Assembly: GCF_028389875.1 (NCBI RefSeq)
Contig: NC_084667.1
Location: forward strand, 56,708,570 to 56,772,569
Length of the DNA: 64,000 bases
Reading direction: 5' to 3'
Source of the DNA: Rhea pennata
Taxonomy: Eukaryota; Chordata; Aves; Rheiformes; Rheidae
The notes below the pieces were generated by a model that had not been told where the DNA came from, ran no database searches, and was given only the letters and a program-made list of their open reading frames with translations. Below, in pieces: positions 1 through 49,811 of the stretch; positions within the stretch are counted from its first letter, which is position 1; each line of letters starts with the position of its first letter. The position numbers and the translations under genes are program-made.

Positions 1-1269
1 TCCGAGATTGTGCATGGATGCTAAACTACTCAAGGGCTGTAACAGTAAATCAAAAGGCTACAGGATAAATCTCATTATCACAGAATATGCTTGGTTACTG
101 TGACCCATTCTTTGTATATTAAGCATTGTTACAATGTTAATTAACAACATGTGTGGGTTTTTTTTTAATGGGATTTAAAAAAATCATCACAAACACCGAA
201 GTAACAGCTGGTGTTAACCAGAGGAATAATAGATTAACTGAGATGAGCAGGAAGATGTATTTACATTGGCTGTTTTTACAAAAATACAGGATTGCATAAC
301 TGCATACTTTTTTTGTGCATGGCATGCAAAGCTTTCAGGAGCAGTGGATGAGATAATGTGTTTTCTAATGCACTTACCAAGGCCATCCATAAAAAACTGT
401 TTTTAAATGACAAAAAATGAAAAAAGCAAAGCCGAGTAGAGAATTCTGAAGCAAGATCATTAGGTATCCTTGTTGTCTGTACAAATTCAAAGATTTTAGT
501 GACCTTACTTACAGTTACATAAGCATATGGAAAGGAAAACAAACTCTTATTAAACGCTGTAACACATATGGTCTCCTGACAGGATGTTCCAAATCATGCA
601 GTGATTTTACAGTCCATATGCACTGTACAGCAATTCTTTGGTCTCAAAACAGGAATCAAAAATAGCATATCAGCATGAACTCCACATTCTTTTTCTTTCA
701 TGGGCAGCCTGTGTGTTAAAATTAGAATACATACTACACTACGGCTAGCTGCCTTTACCAGCAAAAAATGCCACGTACTTGGGACTTAATAACTAATAAT
801 GTGAATTATAGTGCGGTATGCAAAAAAGGACCAACATTTGGAGTAATTTTTTTCCCCAGTGCTATGCCATAAAGCAGTTTAACACAGGAAATGTATCAGC
901 GGTTTTCTTCCCTCGGGCAGGCAGTTCACACGCACGTGCGAACGCCATCCCGACTGGAAGGCTATCTTCACGGGCTACCAGGGACCCCGTGGTGTCACGA
1001 CTACATCAGACCTTTATTCTCCAAGGTCAAGGCTGCATCTAACCAGAATCTCCCTCTACAGCGCCAAAGACTGTAGAAGCACTAGCCACACCTAAGCGAA
1101 GCTTCCTTGCTTTTAAGTATGTTTTTCAAAAGTCACATAAATTCACATAAACAAGCGTTGCTATCGGCCGTATTCTGGTCAGATACGGTATTCAGTGACA
1201 GAACCGAGCCCAGCAGCCAGCACTTGAGGATTCAGTTGGGGAATTTTGTTTCCAGTATTGTGTATTCCA
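1..1269. other. Upstream flank of HHIPL1, no gene recognised
   Basis: This AT-rich stretch shows only short open frames without family resemblance, and I see no exon of the gene expected upstream (CCDC85C in the human order). It becomes progressively GC-richer from about 900 onward as it enters the HHIPL1 promoter island. Nothing else is supportable here. Confidence 0.5.
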
Positions 1270-1580
1270 GCGTTGCACCCCACAGCAGGGACACAGCTCC
1301 GCGGCCGTGCCTGCCCGGGTCCCAACCACGCACCGCCTCCCGCGCCGGGGCGCAGCCGACGCCGCCTGGGCAGTAATTCGCTCCGTGCACAGCGCGGTCC
1401 ATCTGCAACCGCAGCTCCGCTCCGGGAGGCCCCCGGGAGCGGGCCGCCGCCGCCCCCCCGCTTTTGGAGAGACCCGAGTTTGGGAGCACATCTACGTGCG
1501 CGGCCGGACGCGCGGTGGCGGCGCCGCCGCCGCCCGCGTGCGCGCGCAGAGGCCGCGCGGAGCAGCCGCCCGCGGCAGCA

Positions 1581-1609
1581 GCGCTGCGCTGCGCTGCGCT
1601 GCGCTGCGC
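1581..1609. repeat. GCGCT pentanucleotide tandem repeat
   Basis: Five consecutive GCGCT units plus a partial one lie about 75 bases upstream of the HHIPL1 start codon, probably in the 5' UTR or core promoter. The unit length makes it prone to slippage. Seen directly in the sequence. Confidence 0.85.
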
Positions 1610-1683
1610 GGGGCGGGGGGCGGCGGCGGCGTTGCGCAGCGCTGCGCGCGCCCCCCGCGCGCTCCCCGCGGCCGCGGGCGGCG

Positions 1684-23070
<21,387 letters not shown>

Positions 23071-26000
23071 GCAGCGGGTTTTCGCTGGCTTTCCGTGCGC
23101 TAAGGGGCAGCGATCCCTTTGCAGTGCTGTCCGTCGGGACGATCCTATTGACTGTCAAAGAGAATGCACCTGTGTACCAGTCAAGAAAATCAGGAAAAAT
23201 CGTAGTGGCCTGCCTGCAAACTGCTTCTTCTGTTTACTCTAGAAATTTGGAGCTTTTCCCTGCAAGCAGGACTGTAATCCGTTTTAACCCCGAAAATCCT
23301 TTGTGCCTTTCTCCACTTCCTCAGGCGTCACGTAGCATTACGTTTATGCGTTCAGTTTCACAGGCATGAACGAGTAGACAAGACATCATGTATTGGAGTA
23401 AAAATCCTGCAATACCCTTTTTAAAGGAGAGCTTTAAAAACCTCGTTTTGTCTGAAATGTGTTTTTCACCTAAGTAATGATTGGAGGCACGTTTCCCTTT
23501 TTTGCGGTCTCACTGCTATTGGCAGCATTTTACCTGTTATTTTTTTCTGATGTGATAAAGATAGGTTTTATCTTACTGCTCATGCAAGAACCAAGGGAAA
23601 GACAGAACAAATGTAAAATAAGTAGTGCATCCAGCAAAGTTCAGAAGCAGGGCTTGGTATCTCAAGCTCTTAATTTGGGTATTTATTTTATTTCCCCAGT
23701 TTCAAGTTGACAATATCCTCTTAAACACAAAACAGTGATGCTTGTTTTAAATAAGATTGTTTTAAATAGTTTTTCTTGGACTTTCTGGTATAATCATTGA
23801 ATATTTTTTGATACTAAAGAACACCTTCACTGTAGGTGATCAAACAAGTAGCACTGTTTTCCCAATCTATGTACGATTTAAAGGGGAGAACAGACATGTA
23901 ACATGCCTTTTGGGTAGTATCACTTTTATTTCATTAGAGACGTAAAAATGCCATCAAGTACAACTTCCCACTGCAATAAGGGTGCAAGTACATCCACTTA
24001 AAGTGCAGAAATTCACCTGAGATGTGTCCAAATGCTCAGGAAACAAATAAGAGAGTCTTTTGTAAATGCTATGAGAGCAGTTGGCACCTATTGAGCCAAT
24101 GGAACTAGAGGGTTGGTGGGGGGAAGAGAAATGGAAAGTAAAGATTAAATATTCTTCAGAATTCAAGTTCCTTTGTTTCCTTAGCCGAATTTCAACTGTT
24201 TGTGACATTTTAAGGAGAATTCTGCTTAAAAACTTCTGGGTATAAAAATGGCCTGCATAGCAAAAGATACTGTGCAGTAACTGAGATGATTTGAGGATGT
24301 CTGTAAGATGGGAGTTTCACTATCATTTTCCAAGCACTTAAGTATTCCTTTTTTTTTTTTTTTTTTTGATCTAGCTATTAATTACCCTTCTCCTGAGTTA
24401 GCCCATTTGAACCTCCTGAGCATCTGCATCATCAAAGGCCACCTAGTTCTTGCATGCTGCTAGTTTTGACTGCCACCAACCCCCAGCTGACAATCACTTA
24501 ATGGCACACAGTCTCTGTTGACAGATTAAAGCATATGGAAACCAACCCACCAGGATCAGCTGTTGGCAACAGAGAGCTTTGCAAGGATGCAGCTGGCTCT
24601 ACAAATACAGAGCTGTAGCCCTGGATGTATATTGAGGGAGTTATGTGGGTGCCACATAAATCTCAGAGGAAATATTTATTGGTAGAGGAAGACAGAGACT
24701 TGCAAACACATCTTCTCCCTCTTATCCTTTCTCCCAGCCTACATGGAGTGGAAGAGCATTGCAGATAGGCAGCAAAAGCATCTGAGTATGTGTAGGCACG
24801 TATGTGTAAATGTATGTGCATGCCAGCTCAGTACATTTTTACGAAGGTAGGAAGATAATTATTGCAAGACTGTAATATTCAAAGCACAGAAGTACATGTA
24901 TATTTAAATACCTGATATATTATCTGCTGTTTAATAGGGTCTTTACTGGTAGCATTTTAAAATATGTTTTTATACCCAGCTCTCATATAAACTGAGCTTT
25001 CGATAAACACTGCTGCTGCATTTGAGTGTGCTAGTATACCAGTCTGGATGCTGATTCAGGACAAGTGTCAAAATAGCCTGGAATAATGCTGGTTATCACA
25101 TTACAGCTGCTTTTTTCTGTGTTATGTGCAGTCCTTGACTTCTGCCTCATAGTAATAGAGTTTATTGCCTTCTCTCTTAATACCACCTCTGTGATTCAAA
25201 CTGGAATATTTTGTATTTTTCCTTCCACTGCTGTAAAGCGTATGTGTTATGTCAGAGCAGCTGTATCTCATGGAGGATGCAGCCTACTTTCAGCCCACCT
25301 ACCTCCTCTTCTTTGTCTCCAAGGTAGAGTAGATGTGCAAAGAGCTCAGTTTTCTTTCACTTATGCAGCTTCTGGTACCCAACAGGCAGCCCAAGCATCT
25401 ATGCACTCTGTTACATTCTGTGCTATAGATACATCTTACAGGCAAAAATTTGAGTGTCCTTATAATGGTCTTTCTGAAGGGTCAGAGAGACAAGTTTTCC
25501 CGCAAATTACTGCAGAAAAATTCTAGAGTTTTCTGCCAAAATGAGGAAGATGCAAGAAATACATAAGGCTTTGCTGTGGGAACACTCAAAGGCTGGCAGA
25601 GCTGTTCGGGGTGCTCAGAACCGATGCCCGCCCCATGAAGACGTGGTTTTAACGCAGCGCAGTGAGGAGGACGGCGGGCAGCAGTGGGCGTCAGGGCAGC
25701 TGCCACAGCACCCTGTTCCCTGCTGTGCTGCGTTGTTGCACCAAGCTTATTTCTGCATTACTGGGGTGCCATGGCTTTGCACCTGAAGGGGGAAATAAAA
25801 GAGCGGATCAGCTGGCCAGCAAGCCTGCCCCGTGCCACGGAGCAGGGTGCCACTCCGTTGTGCATGCCAGGGCCCTGCTTGGTTGTCTTTTGATGACCAA
25901 TAACTGCGTTCCAAAATTAACCTTGCGTTTTTCTCTGTTGTACAAACAAGTAAGACTCCATACCCACCTGATGTTTGTCAATATTCTGCCACCTCTTTCA

Positions 26001-29000
26001 TGGTCTTCATGAGTTTTCATGTCCAGGCTTTACTCTGGGGCACAGCTGGTGAGAGAAGGCAGGAAAATGTGAATCTGGGACTCCAGCAAAGATTGGATAC
26101 ACACATGTGGGTGTAAGTATTGCCAAAGATTCTCTTTGGCTACATCCGCATTAGTAAATGAACCAGGAAAACACTTAGAAAAGTTTCCTGGCATTGGCAA
26201 TAAATGACTTGTGTCATTAAATCTTTAGAGCAGTCCCCAGCATGCTTTTGGCAGAGACCAGCCAGCACTCTCCCAAATAATCCTAGCATAGGATTCAGGA
26301 GTTCAGGAGTAAGTACAGGTGAGGGACCATTCCCAGCAGCAGGCAGCTTGGATGCAGCTGGCCAATTTTGGAAGTAAAAGTATTAAATTGTGTAAATGTG
26401 GGATGTCGTGCACCAGCTACCTTTAATCCTAGGGAACAACTCTGATTTGATAAATATAGGCGTAGGCTTTGTGAAAACTAAACCCAAGGTGACTGTTTTT
26501 TTCTTAAGGACTTAGTTTCAGATTGCAAGGCTATGTAATGTTCTTGACAATTTGTTTATGGGGTGATAAAGGAATACAAATTCTTGGAGCACATCAGAAG
26601 TGCAGGGAGAAAAAGTGGTGGTTTTATTTTTGTGCACTTGCTTTTGAACACAGTGAATATATTGCTAGTATTTGGACTGCTCACGTTTTTTTTCCCCTTT
26701 TCCTTTTACCATGTATTGTAGTTTTAGATAGATACCAGATGAGTTGCAGCCCACAAGGTATTTCATTCCTGTTTGTGTAGCTGTTCTTTAAACCAACATC
26801 TTAGACCATGTTTTGCAGTGCCCAACATTGCACAGACACCTAGGAGGTACAGGGAGTTTCTTGGGGAAGCAGCAGAGCCACTTTGGGGGCTGTTTTCACA
26901 GAGGCTCCATCCAGGTGTAGGACAACGAGGGATGTTCTTGTATCGCGAAGGTCTGCCGGGGGCGATTGCGGTGGTGTGCAGGGGGGGTTGAGCAGTTGTT
27001 GCATCATCTGAAGCTGTGCTTGGGAAGAGCTGGGGGAGAGGAAATTAAAGTTAAACCCATATCACAGAAGAAAGATCTCGCTTCAGGTCTTTTCCTCCTT
27101 GGTAACATGCTGTGCTGGGTGTGAGGTGCTGGGAAACATGACACAGCAGGTCCCTGTGCAGTCGTGTGGGGCCGTTGACCCACTGGTGCCTGACTGAGCG
27201 GGCCCAGCTTGAGTCCTCGCTTGCCGACGGCTTCCTTCTTTGTCAGCACTTGAAGATGCTCTGATGTTCCCTGGCAGGTTCTGTGACTTAGGGACTTGAT
27301 GCCTGGGGAGGTGATTTTCCCGGTGTCAAATGGAAAGTCAGATTTTTGTTGTTAATTTGGTGCTGTTTTTCTTTTTGTCCTGTCCCTTGATAATCAGGTT
27401 GAAATAATGGATTGTTTTCTGTTTCCAGAAACCCTGCAACACACCTCAGTAGCCTTGGCTTGAATGGACTTAGTTATGATTCACACAGATATAAATAACA
27501 GTAGAATTTGGCCTACTGCTTTACGTTGTATATTCATACACATATATATACATGTATATGCACATATGCTGAGAAAAGTTATGTAATTATTTTGAAATAG
27601 AAGTAACATTTTTCTTTTATTAATAGCTGGATTTAAAGGAAGGTCATCTACTGTAATTGTGCCGGCAATACAATTTAAGTATCTGTTTTGTAGTGTTATT
27701 TATAATACTGCAATTTGTCTTTTGTAATAAAAATAACCAAATGTTGAAGTTAAAGTATTCATCTCTCTTTCCCCCTCCCCCTTTTCAGTATGGTGTATGA
27801 ATAGAAGTGTAAGGACACAGCAGCAAATGTCTTCCTGAATATTGTAGATGATGAGTAACAAGGAAGCAATCACTGATTGTTCCAATGGAGGTGGTTTAAG
27901 ATAAATAGCTCTCTTATATTTTATTAAAAAAATTCTGTATGAATCTTACTATAAATAAGTTTATCTGCCTCAATACTTTTCACACTAGCTGACATAATAA
28001 TAGTAGGAACGAGGAGATCACATATTATTACTTGACCATCAGAACAGCAAGATGGGATTTGGAGGTATATTTCAATGCATATTTTGAAATCTTCTTACGT
28101 TCTTTATGCAGTGTTCCACTGAGCTGGATCACTGTCTTCTAGTATTGTGGAGTTTTAATTCCATGTTGAATGATACAGAGAATATTAAGCTGTCTAAACT
28201 CTTAGAATATTTTCGATTCAATGGCAGGTTGAGTGGTTTGATTTTGCAGTCATGCAGTACTGAATTTTTCAGTTCTTGCAGCAGAGAACTTGATCTTTTG
28301 CAGTATTAAAAGCAAATGATTATTTGCCACAAAGTAGTGACTGTGTGAGACTGAAGTCATCAAACAGATAAGGGGGTGAAGGCATGCTATATAAAGGCAC
28401 AATTAACATTATTTATTTCCAGTTAAACAGAATGTTTGAATTTTTCACAGCTGGATTTCTGCATTGTGTCTGCATGGTGGCCATATTAAAAACATTAAAA
28501 TTGTTGGAAACTGTAGATCTTTTTTTAATCTTCATCCCAAGTGATTTGAGTGTTCCCATAAGCAACAGACCCACAAAAAGTTACTACCAAAACATCTACC
28601 ATTTTCTCAACAGCTGGTGCATGTTTAGTAACTATATGCCATAAAAAGCCCTGTATTAGTTATAATGTGATGCTTTCATTATTGATGATCATATAAAATA
28701 GTAATACAAAGTACTGGTGGTTCTGCCTGGGGTTTTCCAGACCCTGGCATGTGCTCAAACACAGCACATTGCCTGCGTGCTGTTTTAATGTAGCTGTGTG
28801 GCACGTGAACATGAAGAAAACTTGTGCAGCTCATCCATGTCTCGGACACTTTTAGATCTCCATGACTTAACTTGTTGGGGTGTATGCAGTAGTACTTATA
28901 TGTGGGATTTCCCAGTGTGTGGCAGAGCTGCCAGAGCTAGACAGAAAGACTGAAGTCCCTAAGCAACTACCGGTTCTCAGAGTCCACTTGGACAATATTT

Positions 29001-30117
29001 CTGAATGGGAAAGGAGGACGTGCCTGGTAAAACCAGTCCCTGTGTTTGTACTTCCACTGGGCGTGGATGAAATGCATTGCTTATGGTAGCCCCAGACCCT
29101 GTTAATTCCATACGGACCTTTAGACAGAAGGTTGAGGTTTTAGCATGTAACTTCGAAACAGGTACTAATTTAATTGCCATCTGCAGTTAACCAGTAGTAT
29201 ACAACAGATGGAGATATTTAATGATAAAATTAAGAGCTTTTTATTTAGCAATGTATTTTATCGGCAAGCTCAGAACTGCCCCAAGATACCCACCCCGCCC
29301 CAGGTAATTATATGCTGCAGAGCTGAGAAGTGATTTCTAAGTGCAAGAGATGCCTGTGTGGTGTCCTCTACCTGCTGTCCTCATGTACCAGCTGAATGAT
29401 GCTGGACTTCTCAAGAGAAAGGAATGAATATTTTCAAAATTCATGACTATGAGAAGACAAGCAAAAGAGAACAGGAGTTTGGACTAATCACATTCACCTT
29501 GTAGCTTTACATCAGTTAATAGTTCCCAGGTTTCTGCTCTTCTGTTCTGCTCCCAAGTGTTTCTTGCTCTTTATACTTCTGAGAATGTGCAAGTTGGCAA
29601 AATGTTCACACGATGGCAGTTCAGCCGTCGGCAGAAGAGCGACAGGTGGGAAAGTTCAGCAGGTCCAAGTCTCCGCTCCTTTTTAGTGCAGCCTGTGGGT
29701 CCCGGATAGATATAAATACAACAGTGACTTTGTATCATGTCCTTCATTCAAGGGTATAGAAAATGTTAGAATACAAACAGAAGTTTTTATTAAAGCTTAT
29801 CTTTCAAGCCAGAAATATAATCTCCAATCTACCCAGGCTGAATACTTATGAAAGGGGAGTTATTGACTGATAATTACATTTGCATGAGAAGCTTCATTCT
29901 GAGAGCTTGCCTATTCTAATCAGGGATCAGAAATATATTACACAGACTCTCTATCCCATCAAAATGTATAAAATATCAAATATTTTATCACATATTAAAT
30001 ACTCCCTGTGAGCTGCTCACAAGGTAGGAGCTGGAATTTTCCAGAGGAATTATTCTGAGTGATTTCAAATGAATGAATACATTACAGATAGTCACAATCT
30101 ATTCCTGAATAATTCTG

Positions 30118-30162
30118 AAAAAAAAAAAAAAAAGGTTGATGAAACTCAGAAAATCAACCTTT
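30118..30162. repeat. A-run followed by a perfect 10-bp inverted repeat
   Basis: Sixteen A are followed by arms AAAGGTTGAT (30131-30140) and ATCAACCTTT (30153-30162) separated by 12 bases. The A-run could be the tail of an old retroposed element, but no element body was recognised. Confidence 0.6.
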
Positions 30163-30639
30163 CATCATGAAGTTCACTGAATGGCTTTAAAGACATGGTT
30201 TCATTAATTAGCTTCAATTTTTAAGCACTTTCTCTGAGTGATGCTATTTTTGTGATTAGCTATGTCTTTCCTACTGATTGGAATTCATATCAGGAGATCA
30301 TGATATGTATTGTCTGACAAAACGGGAAGGAATGTTAACTTTTTTCCTGAAAACAAGAGGTTATAAAACCCCAAGTTTAACAAAGAGAAAAAAAAATCAC
30401 TTTTAAAATAAATAGAAATGATAGTTACATAATATTTTTGGTCCTTGATAAAGCAAATAATTTCCAGATAAACAAAATCCATGTGAAGACAAAGCTAGTC
30501 TTGAGACTAAGTACCGAAAACATAGGGAAAAATCATTCTGTGGTTGCTGCAATTATTTCAAACAAAAGAAAGAAAATCAATGTTAAAATTAAATTCAACA
30601 GAAATCCAAACAATATCTAAAAAACAACCAGCTTCTGCT

Positions 30640-31670
30640 CTGTTGTCTACTGACAACCAATGTCCATTGTCCATCCACTGTCACTGTAGCATTACCAAGT
30701 TGCAGCATTTCTCAGTGGTCATAACGCAGCATTCTCAGCAAGTTCATAATGTGTGCTATGCAATGGGAGCCCACAAAAGAGGTGCCACATGGGGCACAGG
30801 TTGGAAATCAGTGGATGAAGAGACCAAGTTGTATTTGTTCTTAAAGGATACATCAGGTTTCATACCTCTCCTCCTTTGAGCATTGGGGCCACCCAAACCA
30901 GAAAGCCCAGGAACCCCTCCCAGCTGCCAGCCTTCATGGTTTTGTTCCATTTCTTGCCCTGCTTGGTGTTTCTGGCTGAGGTGCCAGCTGTCAATGACAC
31001 CTCAGATTTCAAGGCAAGAAAGCCACTAGCCTTGCGTCACCATACACATCTGACCTTCTTGACAGAGAAGGGAACCCATCAACATGCCTTGAGGATGGCT
31101 GGAAAGCTCTATGCAGTCCTGATGTCCTGTCTGGAGGTGAGGATCACATCAACCATTGCAGTGACCATCCCAGGTGAGCCCACTATGGTGAAGGGGCAAA
31201 GGGAGAAATGAACTTCTAAATGCACTGGAGGTGCTGGTTGCCATGCCCTAGTCACAGACATTCAGTGGCTCATCCGGGTCCTTCTGTCTCCACCAGGACC
31301 AGCTGTGCTGACAGCACCAAGCTCCTGTCCCACCACCAGCGGGAGAGTGGGCCAAATAACTGAAGCATGGGCAGAGCTGGGCCGTACTTGTCCTGAGATG
31401 TACCAGTTCCTGGGGATGTCAGAAGAAAATCCCTCATGTCCTTTGAAGACTGCAATACCAAAGCTTTCATTCTCGCTCAGTTGAGAGCCACCCAGTGCAG
31501 AGCAGGTGGGTCTGTAGGCCACCAAACTGCGGGCTGGGTGCTTCCTCTAGTCCAGTGCAGGCCCTGACTGATGTGTCTCCCACAGGCACCATCTCTCTCC
31601 CATATATCATCTGATCTCTAACACAGGCTGAGCTCAGATTACAAAACCAGACAATTTCTTTCATCTACCT
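30640..31670. other. Unidentified GC-richer block, possibly an old interspersed element
   Basis: The block has higher G+C and many short open frames on both strands, in contrast to its AT-rich surroundings. I could not match it to a protein family, LTR or CR1. An uncharacterised repeat, a decayed pseudogene or a non-coding exon are all possible. Confidence 0.3.
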
Positions 31671-33167
31671 GGTTTCCATCTATTTTGTGATCTGTATTTC
31701 TATGTCAAATTTTGATTAATTTGTCTGCTAGGTTCAAAAGTTGTTAGTGACGGGTATGTGGACAGACTGATAGGCATATCCCAGGGAACCAGGGGAAACA
31801 AGACACAGAGACTCAGTTGCTGCAGATGCTCTTTAAACTCTCCTTTACCTATTGGCTCCCCACTGCCTTGCTACCAGTCACAGGGCATTCAAAGTATTTA
31901 CCATTTTGAAACCAGAATAAAACAAAGATTAGAAACCCTCACCTTACCCCAGCATGAGCTGTTGTTGTTTTGATAGCAGTTCTCTGATAATCTCAGATCT
32001 GCTGTTCTCAAAAACAAGCAGAAGCAACACAAGAAAACCAACAAAAACTTGCAGGCTTTCTTACATCTAAAAGGCAAAGCAAGCTGTCTGAGGAGCCTGG
32101 CATATGATTGCTGCATCAGATGGACAACAACAGGGGGTGCCAAGAGTTACATCCCACCCTCCTGCTGAGGAGAGGCACAGCCATATGGGAGCTGCTGGGA
32201 GCGAGGCAGGGAGGCCTGGGAAAGACTCCACATCGGGAAAAGGCAGGGGTAGGAGCTCCTGGAGCGGCTTTGTACGGTGGTGAGAGACACGTCCAGATAC
32301 CCACGAGCAGCAAAATACAGGAACAAATGATAAAAATCCATCTAGCTTAGTGTCCCGTCTCCAGCAGGCTGGCAAAAGCGTGTACGGGGAGTGAGTGGAG
32401 GGGTCCTGTGCGAGATAGCTGGTGGGCCTTTCTTTCTTTAAAGGACATGGCTGGCTGCAGGATCTGTCCCATCTGTCCTTCCCCCGCAGCGCTCAGCGTT
32501 TTGGGAGGATAGCATCATTTCCCCTAGGGAAGCAGACATAACCCTGCCAGATGCTTACTCCGCATGTGTTTCTTTGGGCCTGCATTAGTGTTTCCATCAC
32601 TCTGGCACCAAAGCCAGGGCTGCTGCTCCCCGCTCCCGGGAGCACCTCCGGGAGCCCTTGGCGGAGGCGCCAAGCCGCCCCGGCCTCCTGGAGCATCGCC
32701 AGGTCGGGAATAAGGTACCGCTCGCCAGGCGGGCACGTTAACATTTGGGTCCCCTGGGGGATACTTCGCCAAGGGCCTGTTAGCATCCGGTTAATTATGC
32801 GGCAGAGTTTTTCGGGAGGCCCCAGGGAGGGTGCCAGGCTGAGGACAGCCTGCGGGCAGGGCACAGCGGGACCGGGGAGCACCACCGCCGTGCCGGCGCG
32901 CAGTGCCGGAGCTGGGCCCCCGACAGCGCTGCCGCCAAGCGCGGTAAAGGAGCGGCCGCGTTCCCGGACGGCCCCGATTTGCACCCGACGGTGCAGCTGC
33001 CACCTGCTTTCCTCCGCCGCCGAAGCGGCGCGCTGCTCGCCAGCGGGCGCCGGGGCCGTGCGCAGCGGCCCGCTGTGCTGCCGCTTTAAGCTCAGCCGGG
33101 CTCTGCCCTGGCTCCTTCCCAGCTTCCTGCTGCAGCCAGAGCTCATCCGGCCTCACGCCCGGAGGCC

Positions 33168-47484
<14,317 letters not shown>

Positions 47485-48555
47485 TTGTCAGGAAAGGGAG
47501 CGTGAAGTGGTAGTGGCAGAGTTTCTTCTGATTTTGAAGATTTCCCCACTAATCAAAGGTTAGATTTTGCAGATGCCTTCAGAGGATTACTAGACTGAAA
47601 ATTTTCCTTTCCATATTACTTATTGGAGAAAACCTTAGGGGATTAATTCTAGATATGTTTGAATATCTTCCGCCTAGAGGCTTGTTTTTTTTCTTCACCA
47701 GGGACTATATGATTCTGACCAGACTTTGAAAAGAACATCCCTTCACTGCAGTATCCCTGGTAGCTGCAAGCAAACCTGAGCCAAATCCCAGCTGATATTT
47801 TCCACTAATTCCACTTACAGTACAAGATGATCTAAGTAAAGGGCTTGAAGTTACTCAGAAATTACTTAGTTCAGGTGGTTTATTATTTACACAGTGAATC
47901 AAACACTCAGTAGGAGCATAAGGTTTGGGCTGAATTCAGGAACAAGAGTTTGAAGATATTGTCTTGGTCCAAACAATTTTTCTCTTCCTACTCTAAATAA
48001 GAATACGGATTGCTAGAAGCAATCTGAAGTAGAAATCATTACTATTGGCCATTAGTTTTTCCTGTTACTTCAGCCTCACTTTTCTTCAGTGTCTCCCACT
48101 TTTCTTCCAATACTGTTCAGAGCATAGGTTCACAATCCATTTAAGCCAGTGCTGTCAAAAGAGGCCCTCTGCTTTTCTCTGCCCCCCACTCATTCTCATG
48201 CAATACTATAGTTTTTAGGAGGCCTTACTGGGTAACCCTTACTGGGTTAACCCAAATCAGTTTCTGTCTGGCTCACCATGAAGTGGTATGAACACTTGGA
48301 CCAGACAGCCTAGTAAGTACAGCAGCCTTGGAAGTAAGTGCCTGGAAGAAGATGCTGCTTAAAGTGACATTGCCTCCGAAGAAACGTGCACTGAACTTGA
48401 GCCAGAGGCAATGGAACATCCTGCACCCTCCTTTGCTGCTACTGCTCCAAAATTGCTCACTGCTTGCCAGCTTTCAAAGAGCCTGTCTCTGATACGGGAA
48501 AAATGATGTGTGAAAATCCCATATTCCAGAAATATTTGGATAGTATTTGGGCATA

Positions 48556-48612
48556 AGATCTATCTTGAAATAAAGGAAATTCAAAGATCTATCTTGAAAT
48601 AAAGGAAATTCA
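48556..48612. repeat. Perfect 29-bp tandem duplication containing AATAAA
   Basis: Two copies of a 29-base unit (48556-48584 and 48585-48612) are identical as far as they overlap, so the hexamer AATAAA appears twice. It lies about 1.1 kb after the CYP46A1 stop codon, probably in the 3' UTR. Confidence 0.9.
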
Positions 48613-48948
48613 GGACTTTGTTATATCTTTTCTAATCAAAATGGGGAGAAGCCGGTATGCACACCATCAAGTTATTGCCTTGGTTTCCACACCAGTTCAG
48701 TGATTTCCCAAAGATTTCCCTTGGTCTGCTCACGTTGTGCAACAGCTTGATCAGTGCAACAGTGCAGTAACAGACCAATAAGGCTGATGTTATGTTATGT
48801 ACCTATGTTATACAGGGTACAAACAAGTATTACCTGTATCCAGAGGTACTAATGCTTGTATTGTTAGAGCAAGTTTAGCCTATCAATCAATAGGCCTGTT
48901 CTCCAGTCCCTTTTTTGCTGGAGATTTGCTTATATCTTCTTACAGATT

Positions 48949-48954
48949 AATAAA
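48949..48954 (+). terminator. CYP46A1: Candidate polyadenylation signal of CYP46A1
   Basis: AATAAA followed within 25 bases by a T/G-rich stretch (CTTGTTTGG), about 1.46 kb after the stop codon. The earlier AATAAA copies in the 29-bp duplication are alternatives. Confidence 0.4.
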
Positions 48955-49811
48955 ATCTTGTTTGGAAAACTAAGGACTCTCTGGCAGGAAGCAGGTTCGT
49001 GGGAGCCAATACGGCTGGGAGCCAGATGCTCAGTGTCAGTGGGGCTAGACTTGCTGGTGGCGAAACAACAGGCTGAATTCTGAGAATTTGTCAAAATGTG
49101 ACTCATTTGTCACAGCACCGAAGGAGTCATCGGGGACGCTGTGAAGGCGAGTGGCGTATGCTATGAGCAGCATGCAGACAGCATGACAGACAGGCTGGCA
49201 AATCACACCGTGGGGACGCAAGAAGCCGCCACCCCGGCTCTCTGCTCTGTCTTGCTAGTGAATGAGCTGAAATGCATTAGTAGCCCAAACAAGTATTTCC
49301 TTCTGCAACCTCTGCACTGAGGCTGGGCATCTCCAAAGAGGGGCCAGGGCTAACACGGGGGTGGGAGCTTGTTAGAACCCTTCACTGAGTTTTGCCAGGC
49401 CTCAACTGCTGCAGACCTGTCTGCTCTGTGCTCACCTTGCTCGGAGAGTGCCCACATTCCTGCTCTCTCTGCAGACCGAAATGCTAGCTTGCTCTCCAGG
49501 GATTACCAACACAGGCCTTTCATCTTCTTCTGCCTCCAGACTTGGAAGCATAACTCTTGCCAGACTGTTGCCTGCCAGTGCTGATCACTTGCCACCAGAT
49601 GGCAAGCGCTCATCGCCGATGCACCGAGCAGGAGCAGCATTCCTCCGCCTCAACCTCCCCTTCTCTTTGGAGACAGCCTGTCCCGAGCTTTTCAAGTGAG
49701 CGTGTGCCAGCAAGAGATCATTTCTAAACCTCAGGGATGGTGTGCCAATATGGTGCAGGGCTTTCTCCATTTCATCCTCACTCCTAGCCAGGAGATGATA
49801 CCTCATCCTCC

